Of a stretch of 64,000 nt of DNA, positions 54,792 to 63,497 are shown one piece after another; position 1 is the stretch's first letter; every line of letters begins with the position of its first letter. The notes below the pieces were generated by a model. It had not been told where the DNA came from and made no database searches. It saw nothing but the letters and a program-made list of their open reading frames with translations. This DNA comes from Bradymonas sediminis (lineage in GTDB: Bacteria > Myxococcota_A > Bradymonadia > Bradymonadales > Bradymonadaceae): assembly GCF_003258315.1 (NCBI RefSeq), contig NZ_CP030032.1, positions 4,757,501-4,821,500 of the forward strand, read 5' to 3'. A program made the position numbers and the translations under genes.

Positions 54792-55844
54792 ATGAAGACG
54801 AAGAACTGGCTGGTATTGCTCGCAAGCTGTGTCGCCCTTGCTTCCGCCCCGCTGATGGGTTGTGGCGACGACGCCGACCCGAGCAATGATAACAACGTGA
54901 CGGAGAATAACACTCCGACCAACAACACGCCGACGAATAACACGCCGACGAATAACACGCCGACGAATAACACGCCGACGAACAACACGCCGACGAATAA
55001 CACGCCGACGAATAACACGCCGACGAATAACACGCCGACGAACAACACGCCGACGAACAACACGCCGACGAACAACACGCCGACGAATAACACGACCAGC
55101 TGCGTGCCGGCCGATTGGTTCACCGGTCAGGCTTTCGCTGAGGGAACGGACGCGCATAACGGCGGAAACCCGCTCGACGCCGCAAGCGTGACCCTTGATG
55201 ACGCCGGCCTCCAGGGCATCGTTGACGGTGTGGCAAACGGCACGCCCGACGAGAATAACGACTATATCGTCACCCTCGACACCCCGCTGACGATCACCGG
55301 CGCCCTGGTCATCGCCACCGGACGTACCGACAACGACAACACCCCCGACGTGATTGAGGGCAACGACTGGCTCTACCTGCAGGACGCCAACACCGTGGTC
55401 GTGCTGAACGCGGGTCCGGGTAAAACCGCATTCCCCGAGGGCGAAGCTCCGACCGAAGCCGTCAAAGTCGGCGACACGGTTAGCTTCTCGACGTCGCAAA
55501 TCAAAAGCTACGCCGGTGTTTCGCAGGCTGTGCTCGTCACCGACTTCACGATCGACAGCTCCGGGAACGACGTCCCCTTCTCAGACTACACCGGAAAAGA
55601 CATTCCGTTGGAAGACCTGGGCAAGCTGGTCCGCGTGGGCGGTGTCCTGACCGCCGATAACGGTGGTTGTGGCGGAAGCTCAATCTGCTACACGCTGACC
55701 CATGGCGACAAAGAGACGGTGTTCCGCTCGAACTCCGACTTCGTCGACGTCGGCACCTGCGTGACCTTCTTCGGTCCGCTGGGCAGCTTCGACGACGCCG
55801 CTCAGCTTAACGAAGTAAACTACGCTTGGACCTACACCAACTAA
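54792..55844 (+). CDS. Surface lipoprotein with NNTPT linker and OB-fold-like domain
   Basis: A 350-residue lipoprotein (lipobox LMGC, Cys24). Residues 39-98 are twelve perfect NNTPT repeats plus a degenerate thirteenth, a flexible spacer like the Thr/Pro-rich linkers of exported proteins. The C-terminal 245 residues have paired beta segments (NDYIVTLDTPLTITGALVIA, DWLYLQDANTVVVLN, VKVGDTVSFSTSQIKSYAGV, LGKLVRVGGVL) resembling OB-fold modules of secreted nucleases. ATG 54792 has AGGAG upstream. Binding partner unknown. Confidence 0.78.
   Translation: MKTKNWLVLLASCVALASAPLMGCGDDADPSNDNNVTENNTPTNNTPTNNTPTNNTPTNNTPTNNTPTNNTPTNNTPTNNTPTNNTPTNNTPTNNTPTNNTTSCVPADWFTGQAFAEGTDAHNGGNPLDAASVTLDDAGLQGIVDGVANGTPDENNDYIVTLDTPLTITGALVIATGRTDNDNTPDVIEGNDWLYLQDANTVVVLNAGPGKTAFPEGEAPTEAVKVGDTVSFSTSQIKSYAGVSQAVLVTDFTIDSSGNDVPFSDYTGKDIPLEDLGKLVRVGGVLTADNGGCGGSSICYTLTHGDKETVFRSNSDFVDVGTCVTFFGPLGSFDDAAQLNEVNYAWTYTN
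54906..55100 (+). repeat. 15-bp coding tandem repeat (12 full units)
   Basis: Twelve units of AAYAACACGCCGACG from 54906 to 55085 and a thirteenth changed copy to 55100. Units differ only by AAT/AAC at the first codon and two changes in the first unit. The period is a multiple of three, so gain or loss of units changes linker length without a frameshift. Confidence 0.97.
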
Positions 55845-55866
55845 GCCAAGCCTCGTTTGCTTTGCC

Positions 55867-55984
55867 GGCCCGGCGCCTAATCATGGGCGCCGGGCCCCAT
55901 AAACCGGCCTCGCCAAATCGGATTGACCCTGCTACAAGCCTCACGGCTGCGCGATTCGAGCCGATTCCGACGAGGCCGTTTTTT
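55867..55984 (+). terminator. Terminator region of the NNTPT lipoprotein gene
   Basis: GGCCCGGCGCC (55867-55877) pairs with GGCGCCGGGCC (55886-55896). A second, wide hairpin pairs CGGCCTCG (55905-55912) with CGAGGCCG (55971-55978), encloses AATCGG/CCGATT, and is followed by TTTTTT. Confidence 0.72.
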
Positions 55985-56196
55985 AAAGATGCAGCAAATT
56001 CGTAGTAAATAAGATACAAAAACAAACATTCCAAACCGCGTCTGCGACGACCGAGACGGAATACTTTCGACTTCAACTCGACTTTCGAGCCAAGAGATAG
56101 AGGGTGCGCATGCCAGGGCAGTTTTTAAAGCAGTATTTTGCCGCTATTTTACTCAGCATTCGATCCTTTCATCCCACTAAATCCAGGGGCGTATCT

Positions 56197-57138
56197 GTGA
56201 ATCAAAACCTGCTACGGGGCGGTTTGTTATGCCTTGGGATCTGCGGTGCTCCGCTCTTTTTGGGCGCCTGCGCCGACGCCGAGGGGCCGCTGAATCCCGA
56301 GGATTATTATTCGCAGGGGACGTCGACCCAGGTGCTTGAGCCGATCGGCTTTAGCGACAAAAAGTACGCCGAGCGTGGCGAGGACTCCATCGCTTTCCAG
56401 GGGGAGACATCCATTGCCGACACGCTCGCGCTTATTACTGCGACCGAATCGGAGCGCACCTGGTACGGCTTTAGTCCGCTGGACCCCTATCCCCTGGGCG
56501 GCGACCGCACCTTCGGCGACAACTGCGACCCCTTCCAGAATCCCAACTATCCCGAGCCGATCCGCAAGATCGACGAGCTCCCCACGGTGATCGAGGGTGT
56601 GGTGACGCTGCACCCGCGCTATTTCCAAAAGATTCGCGTCTGCGGTGAAGACCAGCGCTATTATGGCGCGTATTTTCTCCAGGATGACACCGGCGGAATT
56701 TTGATCCTAAAGGACTCGCGCGTCACCGACTTTACATTCGGCCAGCGCGTTCGCCTGCGGGTGCGCGGGTTGTATAAGAGTTTCGATAGCTACGCAGTGG
56801 TGACCTTCGACAATGAAGAAGTGGTCGACCCGGGCACCAAGCACGATATCTATTTTGAGGAAGCCACCGAAGCCCTGGACTTTGACGATATCGGTCAGGT
56901 TCGGCGCGTGCGCGGCACCATCTATAGTGAGCCGACCAGCACCAACTTCAACGCGATGTTTATTCGCGACGAGAACGGCGTCTCCTACGCCGCGTCGATC
57001 GACCGCGAATTGGCGCAGCGCAATATCGGCCTTAAAAATGGCGTGAGCGTTCAGCTCACCGGGCCGGTGGTCAACTCCTACGGCGATTTCGTGGTCCTGA
57101 TTTCAAGTCTGGGCCAGATTGAGCGGCTGGACGATTAA
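56197..57138 (+). CDS. Surface lipoprotein with OB-fold-like domain
   Basis: About 313 residues from GTG 56197, giving a compact lipoprotein signal (NQNLLRGGLLCLGICG, lipobox LGAC, Cys25) with AGGGG upstream; the frame opens earlier at 56104, but a 31-residue extension would spoil the signal. The mature part has two segments of the form IEGVVTLHPR-YYGAYFLQDDTGGILILKD and VRGTIYSE-AMFIRDENG, each followed by a 'FGQRVRLRVRGL'-like strand, i.e. OB-fold-like modules as in extracellular nuclease-associated proteins. It follows the other OB-like lipoprotein and precedes a barrel, all on the plus strand. Confidence 0.78.
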   Translation: MNQNLLRGGLLCLGICGAPLFLGACADAEGPLNPEDYYSQGTSTQVLEPIGFSDKKYAERGEDSIAFQGETSIADTLALITATESERTWYGFSPLDPYPLGGDRTFGDNCDPFQNPNYPEPIRKIDELPTVIEGVVTLHPRYFQKIRVCGEDQRYYGAYFLQDDTGGILILKDSRVTDFTFGQRVRLRVRGLYKSFDSYAVVTFDNEEVVDPGTKHDIYFEEATEALDFDDIGQVRRVRGTIYSEPTSTNFNAMFIRDENGVSYAASIDRELAQRNIGLKNGVSVQLTGPVVNSYGDFVVLISSLGQIERLDD

Positions 57139-57207
57139 TTTCAAACGATAGCTTTTCTCCTTCTGCATTTCATTTCGCAATTTTGGTATAGACCCGGAAG
57201 TTCAAAG

Positions 57208-58902
57208 ATGAAGTCCAAGTTCTTTGCATTGGCCGCGCTCGGCGGTGTTCTCGTTCTCCCCCAATTCGTTTTTCCTCAGGTGGCGACCGCCCAGCAATTG
57301 GGCGCCGATGATACCACTTCGCTTGAGGTCGACGGCAAACTCGTCGCACCTCCGGCCGAAGAGGCCGTCGAAGACGCCGAGGAAGAAGCGTCCCCGCTGA
57401 GCTGGGACTTTCGCGTCACCAACGAATTTCACGCCTTCGATAACCTGGACCTCTTGCCGCTCAAAGAGGACACGCCCCAGGATATTCTGGACACCGATGA
57501 CCGGCAGAACTTCGGTTATACCAGCCTCGCCGCTGGGGTCTCCTACGATGTCCGCGAGGACACCTCGTTCAACCTGGGCGCGGCCGTAAGCGGCATGTGG
57601 GGCAACGACCAGATCGGCGCGAGCACTGGCTTTGGCGGCTTCGCTTATATCTATGACCTGTCGGTGGATTGGGCCGCGTTTGCCAACGACGACTTCGCGC
57701 TGTGGACCACGATCGGGCGTCAGAGCTACTCGATCGGCGGCGCCGACAAAGACTATTTCTTCAACGACATCATCGACGGCATCACGCTCAACGCCGACTT
57801 CGGCGTGGCCGGGCGCCTTCGCCTGATGTTCGACGTGTACGGCGACTCCGGCCGCCCCGATGACGTCAACTTCCTGCGCTATATCAGCGCCAATAAGCAG
57901 ACCACGAATAACTTCCGCGGCGACACCGATATCTATCGTTTCGGCGGCGTCTACGAGCTGCTCGACATGGTCAAAGGGGTCGACCTTCGCGCCTTCGGTT
58001 ATGGCTCGGCGATCGGCGCCTTGCGCACCAGCAGCAACTCGCAGACCACCGGCGCGGATATCTCCACGCAGGGCGTTCTGGGGAACTTCGCGGACCAAGA
58101 CTACACGATGATGTTCGGCGCGCGCGCCAACTACACCTATGAGTCGGACACCCTGGTGGCCGGCGTCATGGGCGAGTACGCCCGCTCGATGGGTATCGAC
58201 CGCAAGGCGCGTCGCCTGGGTCTGTATGACGTCGACACCGACGGCAACGCGTTCGGCGTGGGCGCTCACGCCGGCGTCGACCTCGGCGGCTACGGCGTTG
58301 AGGGCCGCTTCCGCTTCTTCCGCGCCGACGGCGGAAACCACAGCAAGGCCGAAGGCCTGCCCTACAGCCACGGTTTCGTGGGCATGAAGGGCTCGCAGGT
58401 CGGCGGCATCAATATGAGCCGCTACGCTGGATGGCGCCCGAGCGCGTATGTCAGCAACTCCTCGGGCATCAGCGACAACCCGCAGGACCTGAACCGCGGC
58501 GCCGGCACCATGTCGGCCCACGGCGGGCTGGGCTTTTTGCTCGGCGAGACCATGCGCCTGGACCTGGACGGCTGGTATTTCCAGGACACCTCGGAGACCA
58601 ACTTCGACGTGACCCGCGCGCGTGAAGTCGGCCAGGACATCGCCTTCGGCTATAGCGAGGCGGAGCTCGCCGCGCAGGAGCGCTTCGGCAAATCCCTGGG
58701 CACCGAGCTCAACGCGACCCTGACGGTCAGCCCCAACGATGTGCTCAGCATCTACGCCATCGGCGGCGTGTTCATGCCCGGCGAGTTCTACGAGACCCGC
58801 ATCAACCGCACCGCCGGTACCTCGCTGGGTGCCCCGGGCGGCGACGCCGACAACCTGGAGAATTTCTGGGTTGCCAGCGCAGGCGCGACGCTCGCGTTCT
58901 AA
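57208..58902 (+). CDS. Large outer-membrane beta-barrel protein
   Basis: A 564-residue protein with signal peptide (KFFALAALGGVLVLPQFVFP, cleaved after ATA) and a short acidic stretch (EEAVEDAEEEAS). The body is rich in Gly, Asp and aromatic strands such as SLAAGVSYDVREDTSFNLGA, FGARANYTYESDTLVAGVMG and GVGAHAGVDLGGYGVEGRFR, and it ends FWVASAGATLAF. A porin-like barrel of 16 or more strands is expected. No specific family recognised. It lies 69 bp after the OB-fold lipoprotein. Confidence 0.8.
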   Translation: MKSKFFALAALGGVLVLPQFVFPQVATAQQLGADDTTSLEVDGKLVAPPAEEAVEDAEEEASPLSWDFRVTNEFHAFDNLDLLPLKEDTPQDILDTDDRQNFGYTSLAAGVSYDVREDTSFNLGAAVSGMWGNDQIGASTGFGGFAYIYDLSVDWAAFANDDFALWTTIGRQSYSIGGADKDYFFNDIIDGITLNADFGVAGRLRLMFDVYGDSGRPDDVNFLRYISANKQTTNNFRGDTDIYRFGGVYELLDMVKGVDLRAFGYGSAIGALRTSSNSQTTGADISTQGVLGNFADQDYTMMFGARANYTYESDTLVAGVMGEYARSMGIDRKARRLGLYDVDTDGNAFGVGAHAGVDLGGYGVEGRFRFFRADGGNHSKAEGLPYSHGFVGMKGSQVGGINMSRYAGWRPSAYVSNSSGISDNPQDLNRGAGTMSAHGGLGFLLGETMRLDLDGWYFQDTSETNFDVTRAREVGQDIAFGYSEAELAAQERFGKSLGTELNATLTVSPNDVLSIYAIGGVFMPGEFYETRINRTAGTSLGAPGGDADNLENFWVASAGATLAF

Positions 58903-58908
58903 TTGAGA

Positions 58909-58943
58909 GGCCGGCGCGCGGGCACCACGCCCGCGCGCCGGCC
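58909..58943 (+). terminator. GC-only hairpin after the barrel gene
   Basis: A perfect 14-bp stem (GGCCGGCGCGCGGG with its partner at 58930-58943) and a seven-base loop, six bases after the stop. No T-run, but very stable. Confidence 0.65.
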
Positions 58944-59020
58944 GCGTAGGTAGGTTTTAAGAATTATCGGTCGTTGGAGCATCCAAACGACTCAAGCGCT
59001 CACCAGGTTAACGGGCCATC

Positions 59021-59740
59021 ATGACTAAGAAGCTCAATATTGCGCTCATCGTCGCCCTCGCATCGACGCTGGGCATGGCTGCCGGCTGTGAAGACCCCGG
59101 CGACTCGGATCAAACCCCGCTGTACCGTTGGGTTCAGGACGGCGCGCCCTCCAGTGGAGAGCGCGGCGCGATGATGATCACCGAGATCAACTACGCCGGA
59201 AGCGTTCGCGACGACGGCACCCACGACGCCGATGATATTTTTATCGAACTCCAGAATAAGCACCCGCGACCGATCAATATCTCGGGCTGGCATCTGACGA
59301 TCAAGGGCGACCTGAATCGGGAATATCGCATTCCCATGATGGAAGACCCGATCATGCCCAATGACTATTTTGTCATCGCGCGCAAAGCCGACGGGGCCTT
59401 CAAGGACTCGGCCGGCGTGATTATGCCGGAGCTGGAGTTGGGCGTTCGGCGCGTGCGCGTGCAACTGCGCGACTACGATAAGCGCATGATGGAAGACGGC
59501 GGCTCGACGCTCCAGGAGGTCTTCACCGGTGGCTACGACACCGTGTCGACCCGCTCGATGGAGCGCGTGCAGTTGATCTTTGCCAACGCCGGCGGCAACG
59601 CGCGGAATTGGCATGCATACTCGAACGACCGCGGTGGTGAAGGGGTGGCTGAGGGGTGGAAGAAGTTCACCCTGATGAGCCCCGGAGAAGCCAATAGCTC
59701 GGACTACTCAGGCAGCAGCACGACAGGGAGTTTTGAATAA
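59021..59740 (+). CDS. Lamin-tail-domain (LTD) lipoprotein
   Basis: A 239-residue lipoprotein (lipobox AAGC, Cys23). After residue 50 comes an LTD: MMITEINYAGSVRDDGTHDA, IFIELQNKHPRPINISGWHL, LNREYRIPMMEDPIMPNDYF and VIARKADG, the immunoglobulin-like fold seen in many secreted bacterial nucleases and PLD-type enzymes. The stop and the ATG of the next gene overlap (TAATG), so translation is coupled to the PLD-like protein. The C-terminal tail is Ser/Gly-rich. Confidence 0.85.
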   Translation: MTKKLNIALIVALASTLGMAAGCEDPGDSDQTPLYRWVQDGAPSSGERGAMMITEINYAGSVRDDGTHDADDIFIELQNKHPRPINISGWHLTIKGDLNREYRIPMMEDPIMPNDYFVIARKADGAFKDSAGVIMPELELGVRRVRVQLRDYDKRMMEDGGSTLQEVFTGGYDTVSTRSMERVQLIFANAGGNARNWHAYSNDRGGEGVAEGWKKFTLMSPGEANSSDYSGSSTTGSFE

Positions 59741-61059
59741 TGGTTAATCTCTTTAAAATAGACACCCGAAATAAGCGCCGCGGCGCCCTGCTGAGCATGG
59801 CGGGCGCGACCGGCTTGTTGCTGACGACCCTGTGCTTTGGCGGCTTTGGCTGCGACAACAGCGAGCCCCCGAGCATCACCGAGTCGTTTAATAAGGCGCA
59901 ATTTCAGAGCGCGCCGGCTGTGCAAGACAGCAATCACCGCGCCCAATTGATCGCCGACATTCTGGCGGCCAGTGACACCGTGGATATCGCCGTGTCGCGC
60001 CTGGAAGACACCGAGGTCGCCGACGCACTGATCGCGGCGCATAAGCGCGGCGTCAACGTGCGGGTGGTGTCGGATTGGGATTCCTGGGGCGGCGGCACGA
60101 ACCCCGACGCGGGGCTGCAGTTGCTTGAAGACGCCGACGTCCTGCCGGTCTACGGCGACGGCGAACTGATCTATCTGCCCGAGCCGACGCTGGCGTCGAT
60201 CCTTGGGCGATGCCAGGAGAGCGTGGCCCAGCAGTATTATATGTGCGGCGCCGGACAATCTGGCGACCAGGGCGCGATGACCCGCCCGGGCAAATACAAC
60301 CTGATGAGCCATAACTTCGCCATCATTGACGGCATGACGGTGTGGAATTTCCCGTCGCTGGTCAACGGCGAGCAGCCCTGGGTGGGCTGGCGCATCGAGA
60401 GCTCGATCCTCGCCTACGATTTCCGCAGCGAGTTCCAGCAGATGCACGGCGGCGTCTTCGCCACCACCCTCGACGTCTATAACGGCCCGATCAAGTCCAA
60501 TACCAACAGCACCGTTGATTATTTGACCGACCAGGGGCGCATGCGCGTCCTGTTTAACCCGCAGCAACGCCTGGTCAAAGCGGTCATCGACCAGGTCTAT
60601 AAGGCCAAGTCTTCGGTCTGGTTGATGACCGATAGTATTGGGCATCCGCAGCTTCTGAAGGCGCTCGAATATAAGAAGAATAACGGTTTCGACGTGCGCG
60701 TCATGGTGCACCCGGCGCATCAGGCCGAGGGCGACTTGAAGGTCAGGCTCCAGGCGCTCGGCGCGCGCATGGCGCCGGCGGGGCTTGACCACCTGCCGAC
60801 CATGGTCGTCATCGACGAGCTTCCCGACCGAAACCGGGACCGTCGCCCGCGTCAGGTCATCTCGGTGAGCCATCCCCTGTGGAACGCGTCGCCCTACGAG
60901 GTCGAGACTTCGAGGCCCAACGATATCGTGAAGGTCTACCCGTCTGACCTCTTCGTGGACGGTAATATGTGGCACCTGTCGGAGTCCGGATCGACCGTGC
61001 ATAAGGACACCCTGCTCGACCAATATGTCGCGGCCTGGGAAGAAGTCTGGGAGCGATAA
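59740..61059 (+). CDS. Phospholipase-D-fold lipoprotein with lost catalytic motifs
   Basis: A 439-residue lipoprotein (lipobox GFGC, Cys38) of PLD layout: ALIAAHKRGVNVRVVSDWDS is the helix-strand before the active site, and a second half repeats the fold (LVKAVIDQVYKAKSSVWLMT, FDVRVMVHPAHQAEG). At the first HxKx4D site it reads SHNFAIID (residues 190-197) against HNKFFIID in the next gene, so both His and Lys are changed. The second site reads HLPTMVVID, where Pro replaces Lys. It is therefore probably a pseudo-enzyme that binds rather than cuts. It is encoded between an LTD lipoprotein and an intact PLD-LTD protein. Confidence 0.85.
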   Translation: MVNLFKIDTRNKRRGALLSMAGATGLLLTTLCFGGFGCDNSEPPSITESFNKAQFQSAPAVQDSNHRAQLIADILAASDTVDIAVSRLEDTEVADALIAAHKRGVNVRVVSDWDSWGGGTNPDAGLQLLEDADVLPVYGDGELIYLPEPTLASILGRCQESVAQQYYMCGAGQSGDQGAMTRPGKYNLMSHNFAIIDGMTVWNFPSLVNGEQPWVGWRIESSILAYDFRSEFQQMHGGVFATTLDVYNGPIKSNTNSTVDYLTDQGRMRVLFNPQQRLVKAVIDQVYKAKSSVWLMTDSIGHPQLLKALEYKKNNGFDVRVMVHPAHQAEGDLKVRLQALGARMAPAGLDHLPTMVVIDELPDRNRDRRPRQVISVSHPLWNASPYEVETSRPNDIVKVYPSDLFVDGNMWHLSESGSTVHKDTLLDQYVAAWEEVWER

Positions 61060-61129
61060 GCTCGGCGGCGGTTGGTAGGAAGCTGAGTTTCAAATGTGCA
61101 ATTCCTTAGCCTGGTTAAATGGCGATACG

Positions 61130-63058
61130 ATGAAAAAATATCTTTCGAGTCAGACGAACCACCCCGCGAAGCTGTCGCGCGCGCTGATCTGCGCCGCGGC
61201 GCTGCTCCTGGTTGGATTGGGCAGCGCGAGCTGTAATTACGACGACCCCGTGGACCGCGAGAACCTTGAGGGGACGATTCAGCCCTTCTTCAACTCGCCG
61301 GGAACCCGCGCTGGGACCGAGCAAAACCGGCTCTCCAGTGAATTCGTCGTGCAGCAATTCGACGAAGCCAAGGTCTCCCTAGACCTGTGCACTTACGGGC
61401 TGTCGAAGACCAATATCATCGAGGCCGCGGTGCGCGCGCACAAGCGCGGCGTCAAGGTTCGCGTCGTCGGCGACGCGCGCCACCTGCACTATAACGGCCC
61501 TGGTTACCGCGCGTTCGTCGAGAACCAGATCCCGATGCAGGCCGGCAACCAATTCCACATTATGCACAATAAGTTCTTCATCATTGACGGGCGTTTCGTC
61601 TTTGTGGGGACAGGAAATATCACGTCGACCGGGTTTGACCGCAATAATAATAACTGGATCTTCACCGACTCGGTCCCGCTGGCGCAGGACTTTTTGGCGG
61701 AGTTCAACCAGATGTTCGAGGGTAAATTCTCGAGCGCCAAAGAGCGGATCAATAACGGCGAGAGCTATACCGTCGGGGACACCGAGGTCGAGGTTTATTT
61801 CTCGCCCCAGGAAGACGCGATGGGTAAGATCCTCGAGGAGCTCGACAAGGTCGACACCTCGATTCACTTCCAGATCTTCGCGTTCACCAAGGACCAGGTC
61901 GGCAGCAAATTCCTCGAGAAGCACCGCCAATTCCAGCGTGAGAACGAGGAAGCCGCGGCCGCAGGACTGCTGGACCCGGATTGGAAGGAGAAATCCCCGC
62001 TCGAGTGGCCCAAGAAGGTCGTCGGCGTGCTTGACCGCAGCCAGATTCACGGCAACGGCCAATACCACGAGGGCTACCGCATGAACGCCTTCGGCATCCC
62101 GATGCGCCTGGAGGGCAACGAGAACTCGCGGCTCCCCGGTGACTATCAGGCCGGCGGTGGACGTCTGCACACCAAGACGATGATCCTGGACGCGGGCACC
62201 CCGAACGCGCGCGTTATCACCGGCAGCTTCAACTGGTCGTCGTCGGCGACGATCTCCAACGACGAGGTGCTTATGGTGCTTCGCGGCGAGCGCATCACCA
62301 ACGCCTATATGGAGGTCTATAACGAGATCTGGGGCATCAGCCGCAGCATCGACGGCGGGCTTTGCTATTATATGGACGACCCCAAACCCGCGTGCTCCAA
62401 AGAAGTGGGCCCGGGCGACGTGGTGTTCAGCGAGGTCCAGTGGGACGGTTGGAACGGGCAGCTTGATATCAGCGACCACACCGGCAACTTCCGCCGTGAT
62501 GTGAGCAACGATGAGTTTATCGAGCTATATAACCCGACCGATCGGGCCATCAACCTGTCGATGTGGACCATCACCAACGGCTACGACTTCAAGGTCGGGT
62601 TCACGCCGGGGACGGTCATCGGGCCGAAGGAATATTTCCTGCTGCTCAACCATAACTCCGCCCCCTATACCGAGGGCGACCCGCAGCGCGGAAACCAGGC
62701 GTTTTTGAACCCGGACTTCGTGCTCAATATCGCCAACGACCCGCGCTTCTTGAGCCTGAACCTTAAGAACGCCGAGATGCAGCTCGACCTGCGCGACGCC
62801 ACCGGCGAGGTCATCGACCGCGCGGGCGACGGCGGCGTGCCCTTCTACGGCGGGCGTAAGATCGTCGGCGGCAGCGGCAATAATGTGGTGGTGCATAACC
62901 TGTCGATGGAGCGCATCATCGGGGCCGACGGCACCATCGGTGACGGCACCAAGGCGAGCTCGTGGAAGGCCTGCTCGCTTCCGCAGGGCGGCGCGAACGT
63001 GGCCGAAGACTACCGCAGCTTCATGATCTCGACCCCGGGCGAGCCCAACAGCCCCTGA
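61130..63058 (+). CDS. Phospholipase-D-family (HKD) lipoprotein with C-terminal lamin-tail domain
   Basis: A 642-residue protein, lipobox SASC with Cys35. Two HKD motifs are intact: HNKFFIID (His146, Lys148, Asp153) with GTGNITSTG, and HTKTMILD (His347, Lys349, Asp354) with GSFNWSSSA. Residues 430-640 form an LTD (FIELYNPTDRAINLSMWTIT, KEYFLLLNHNS, MERIIGADGT). PLD members of this type are endonucleases or lipid phosphodiesterases; exported, lipid-anchored and LTD-linked forms suggest external DNA or membrane as target. ATG 61130 is preferred; 61094 in frame would add 12 residues. A strong terminator closes the cluster. Confidence 0.9.
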   Translation: MKKYLSSQTNHPAKLSRALICAAALLLVGLGSASCNYDDPVDRENLEGTIQPFFNSPGTRAGTEQNRLSSEFVVQQFDEAKVSLDLCTYGLSKTNIIEAAVRAHKRGVKVRVVGDARHLHYNGPGYRAFVENQIPMQAGNQFHIMHNKFFIIDGRFVFVGTGNITSTGFDRNNNNWIFTDSVPLAQDFLAEFNQMFEGKFSSAKERINNGESYTVGDTEVEVYFSPQEDAMGKILEELDKVDTSIHFQIFAFTKDQVGSKFLEKHRQFQRENEEAAAAGLLDPDWKEKSPLEWPKKVVGVLDRSQIHGNGQYHEGYRMNAFGIPMRLEGNENSRLPGDYQAGGGRLHTKTMILDAGTPNARVITGSFNWSSSATISNDEVLMVLRGERITNAYMEVYNEIWGISRSIDGGLCYYMDDPKPACSKEVGPGDVVFSEVQWDGWNGQLDISDHTGNFRRDVSNDEFIELYNPTDRAINLSMWTITNGYDFKVGFTPGTVIGPKEYFLLLNHNSAPYTEGDPQRGNQAFLNPDFVLNIANDPRFLSLNLKNAEMQLDLRDATGEVIDRAGDGGVPFYGGRKIVGGSGNNVVVHNLSMERIIGADGTIGDGTKASSWKACSLPQGGANVAEDYRSFMISTPGEPNSP

Positions 63059-63090
63059 GTTGAGGCGCCGGTTTGGGCGCTGAAGCGGAA

Positions 63091-63131
63091 AGCCCCGGGA
63101 CACCTCGAAGGAGGTGTCCCGGGGCTTTTTT
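63091..63131 (+). terminator. Rho-independent terminator of the PLD cluster
   Basis: A perfect 16-bp stem (AGCCCCGGGACACCTC with its partner at 63111-63126), loop GAAG, then six T. Confidence 0.95.
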
Positions 63132-63163
63132 GTGGCGATGGGGTTGGCCTAAGGGGGGGGACC

Positions 63164-63316
63164 CCGAGGCGGGCATATAGAGCATCACGAGGCGCGGGGG
63201 TGGAGCCCGACGCGCGCCGTTATCCCATTGTCGTCGGGGCCGCCGAGGCTCGGCCGACAATATGCAGCATCTCGCCGGTTGCCTGCCGAGGCTTAGCCGA
63301 GAATATAGAGCATCAT
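63164..63316 (+). repeat. Diverged intergenic repeats
   Basis: GCCGAGGCTCGGCCGACAAT at 63242 and GCCGAGGCTTAGCCGAGAAT at 63285 begin two copies that continue with ATA/ATG and AGCATC; a partial copy (CCGAGGC, then ATATAGAGCATCA) is at 63164. Each GCCGAGGC(T) forms a small inverted repeat. The 440-bp gap before murJ has no gene. Confidence 0.6.
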
Positions 63317-63497
63317 AATTTTCGGGGTCTACCCCCGTGCCTGGCGATGGAGCATCGACGTATTTGGGGGTGAACTCGCACCGTCGACGATGCTCGATAT
63401 GGAGCGTGGGCGGCTCGCCCGCATAAAGGCGTACGGCGCGGCGAAATACGAGCTTGTCGGCTGGGCATCGAGTCGCATTTTGGCGCGATGGCCGGCT

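Noticed and set aside
54696-55499. Minus-strand ORF with RRVIRRR repeats
   Set aside because: It is the mirror of the 15-bp NNTPT repeat; the plus strand has the lipobox, the SD and a normal composition.
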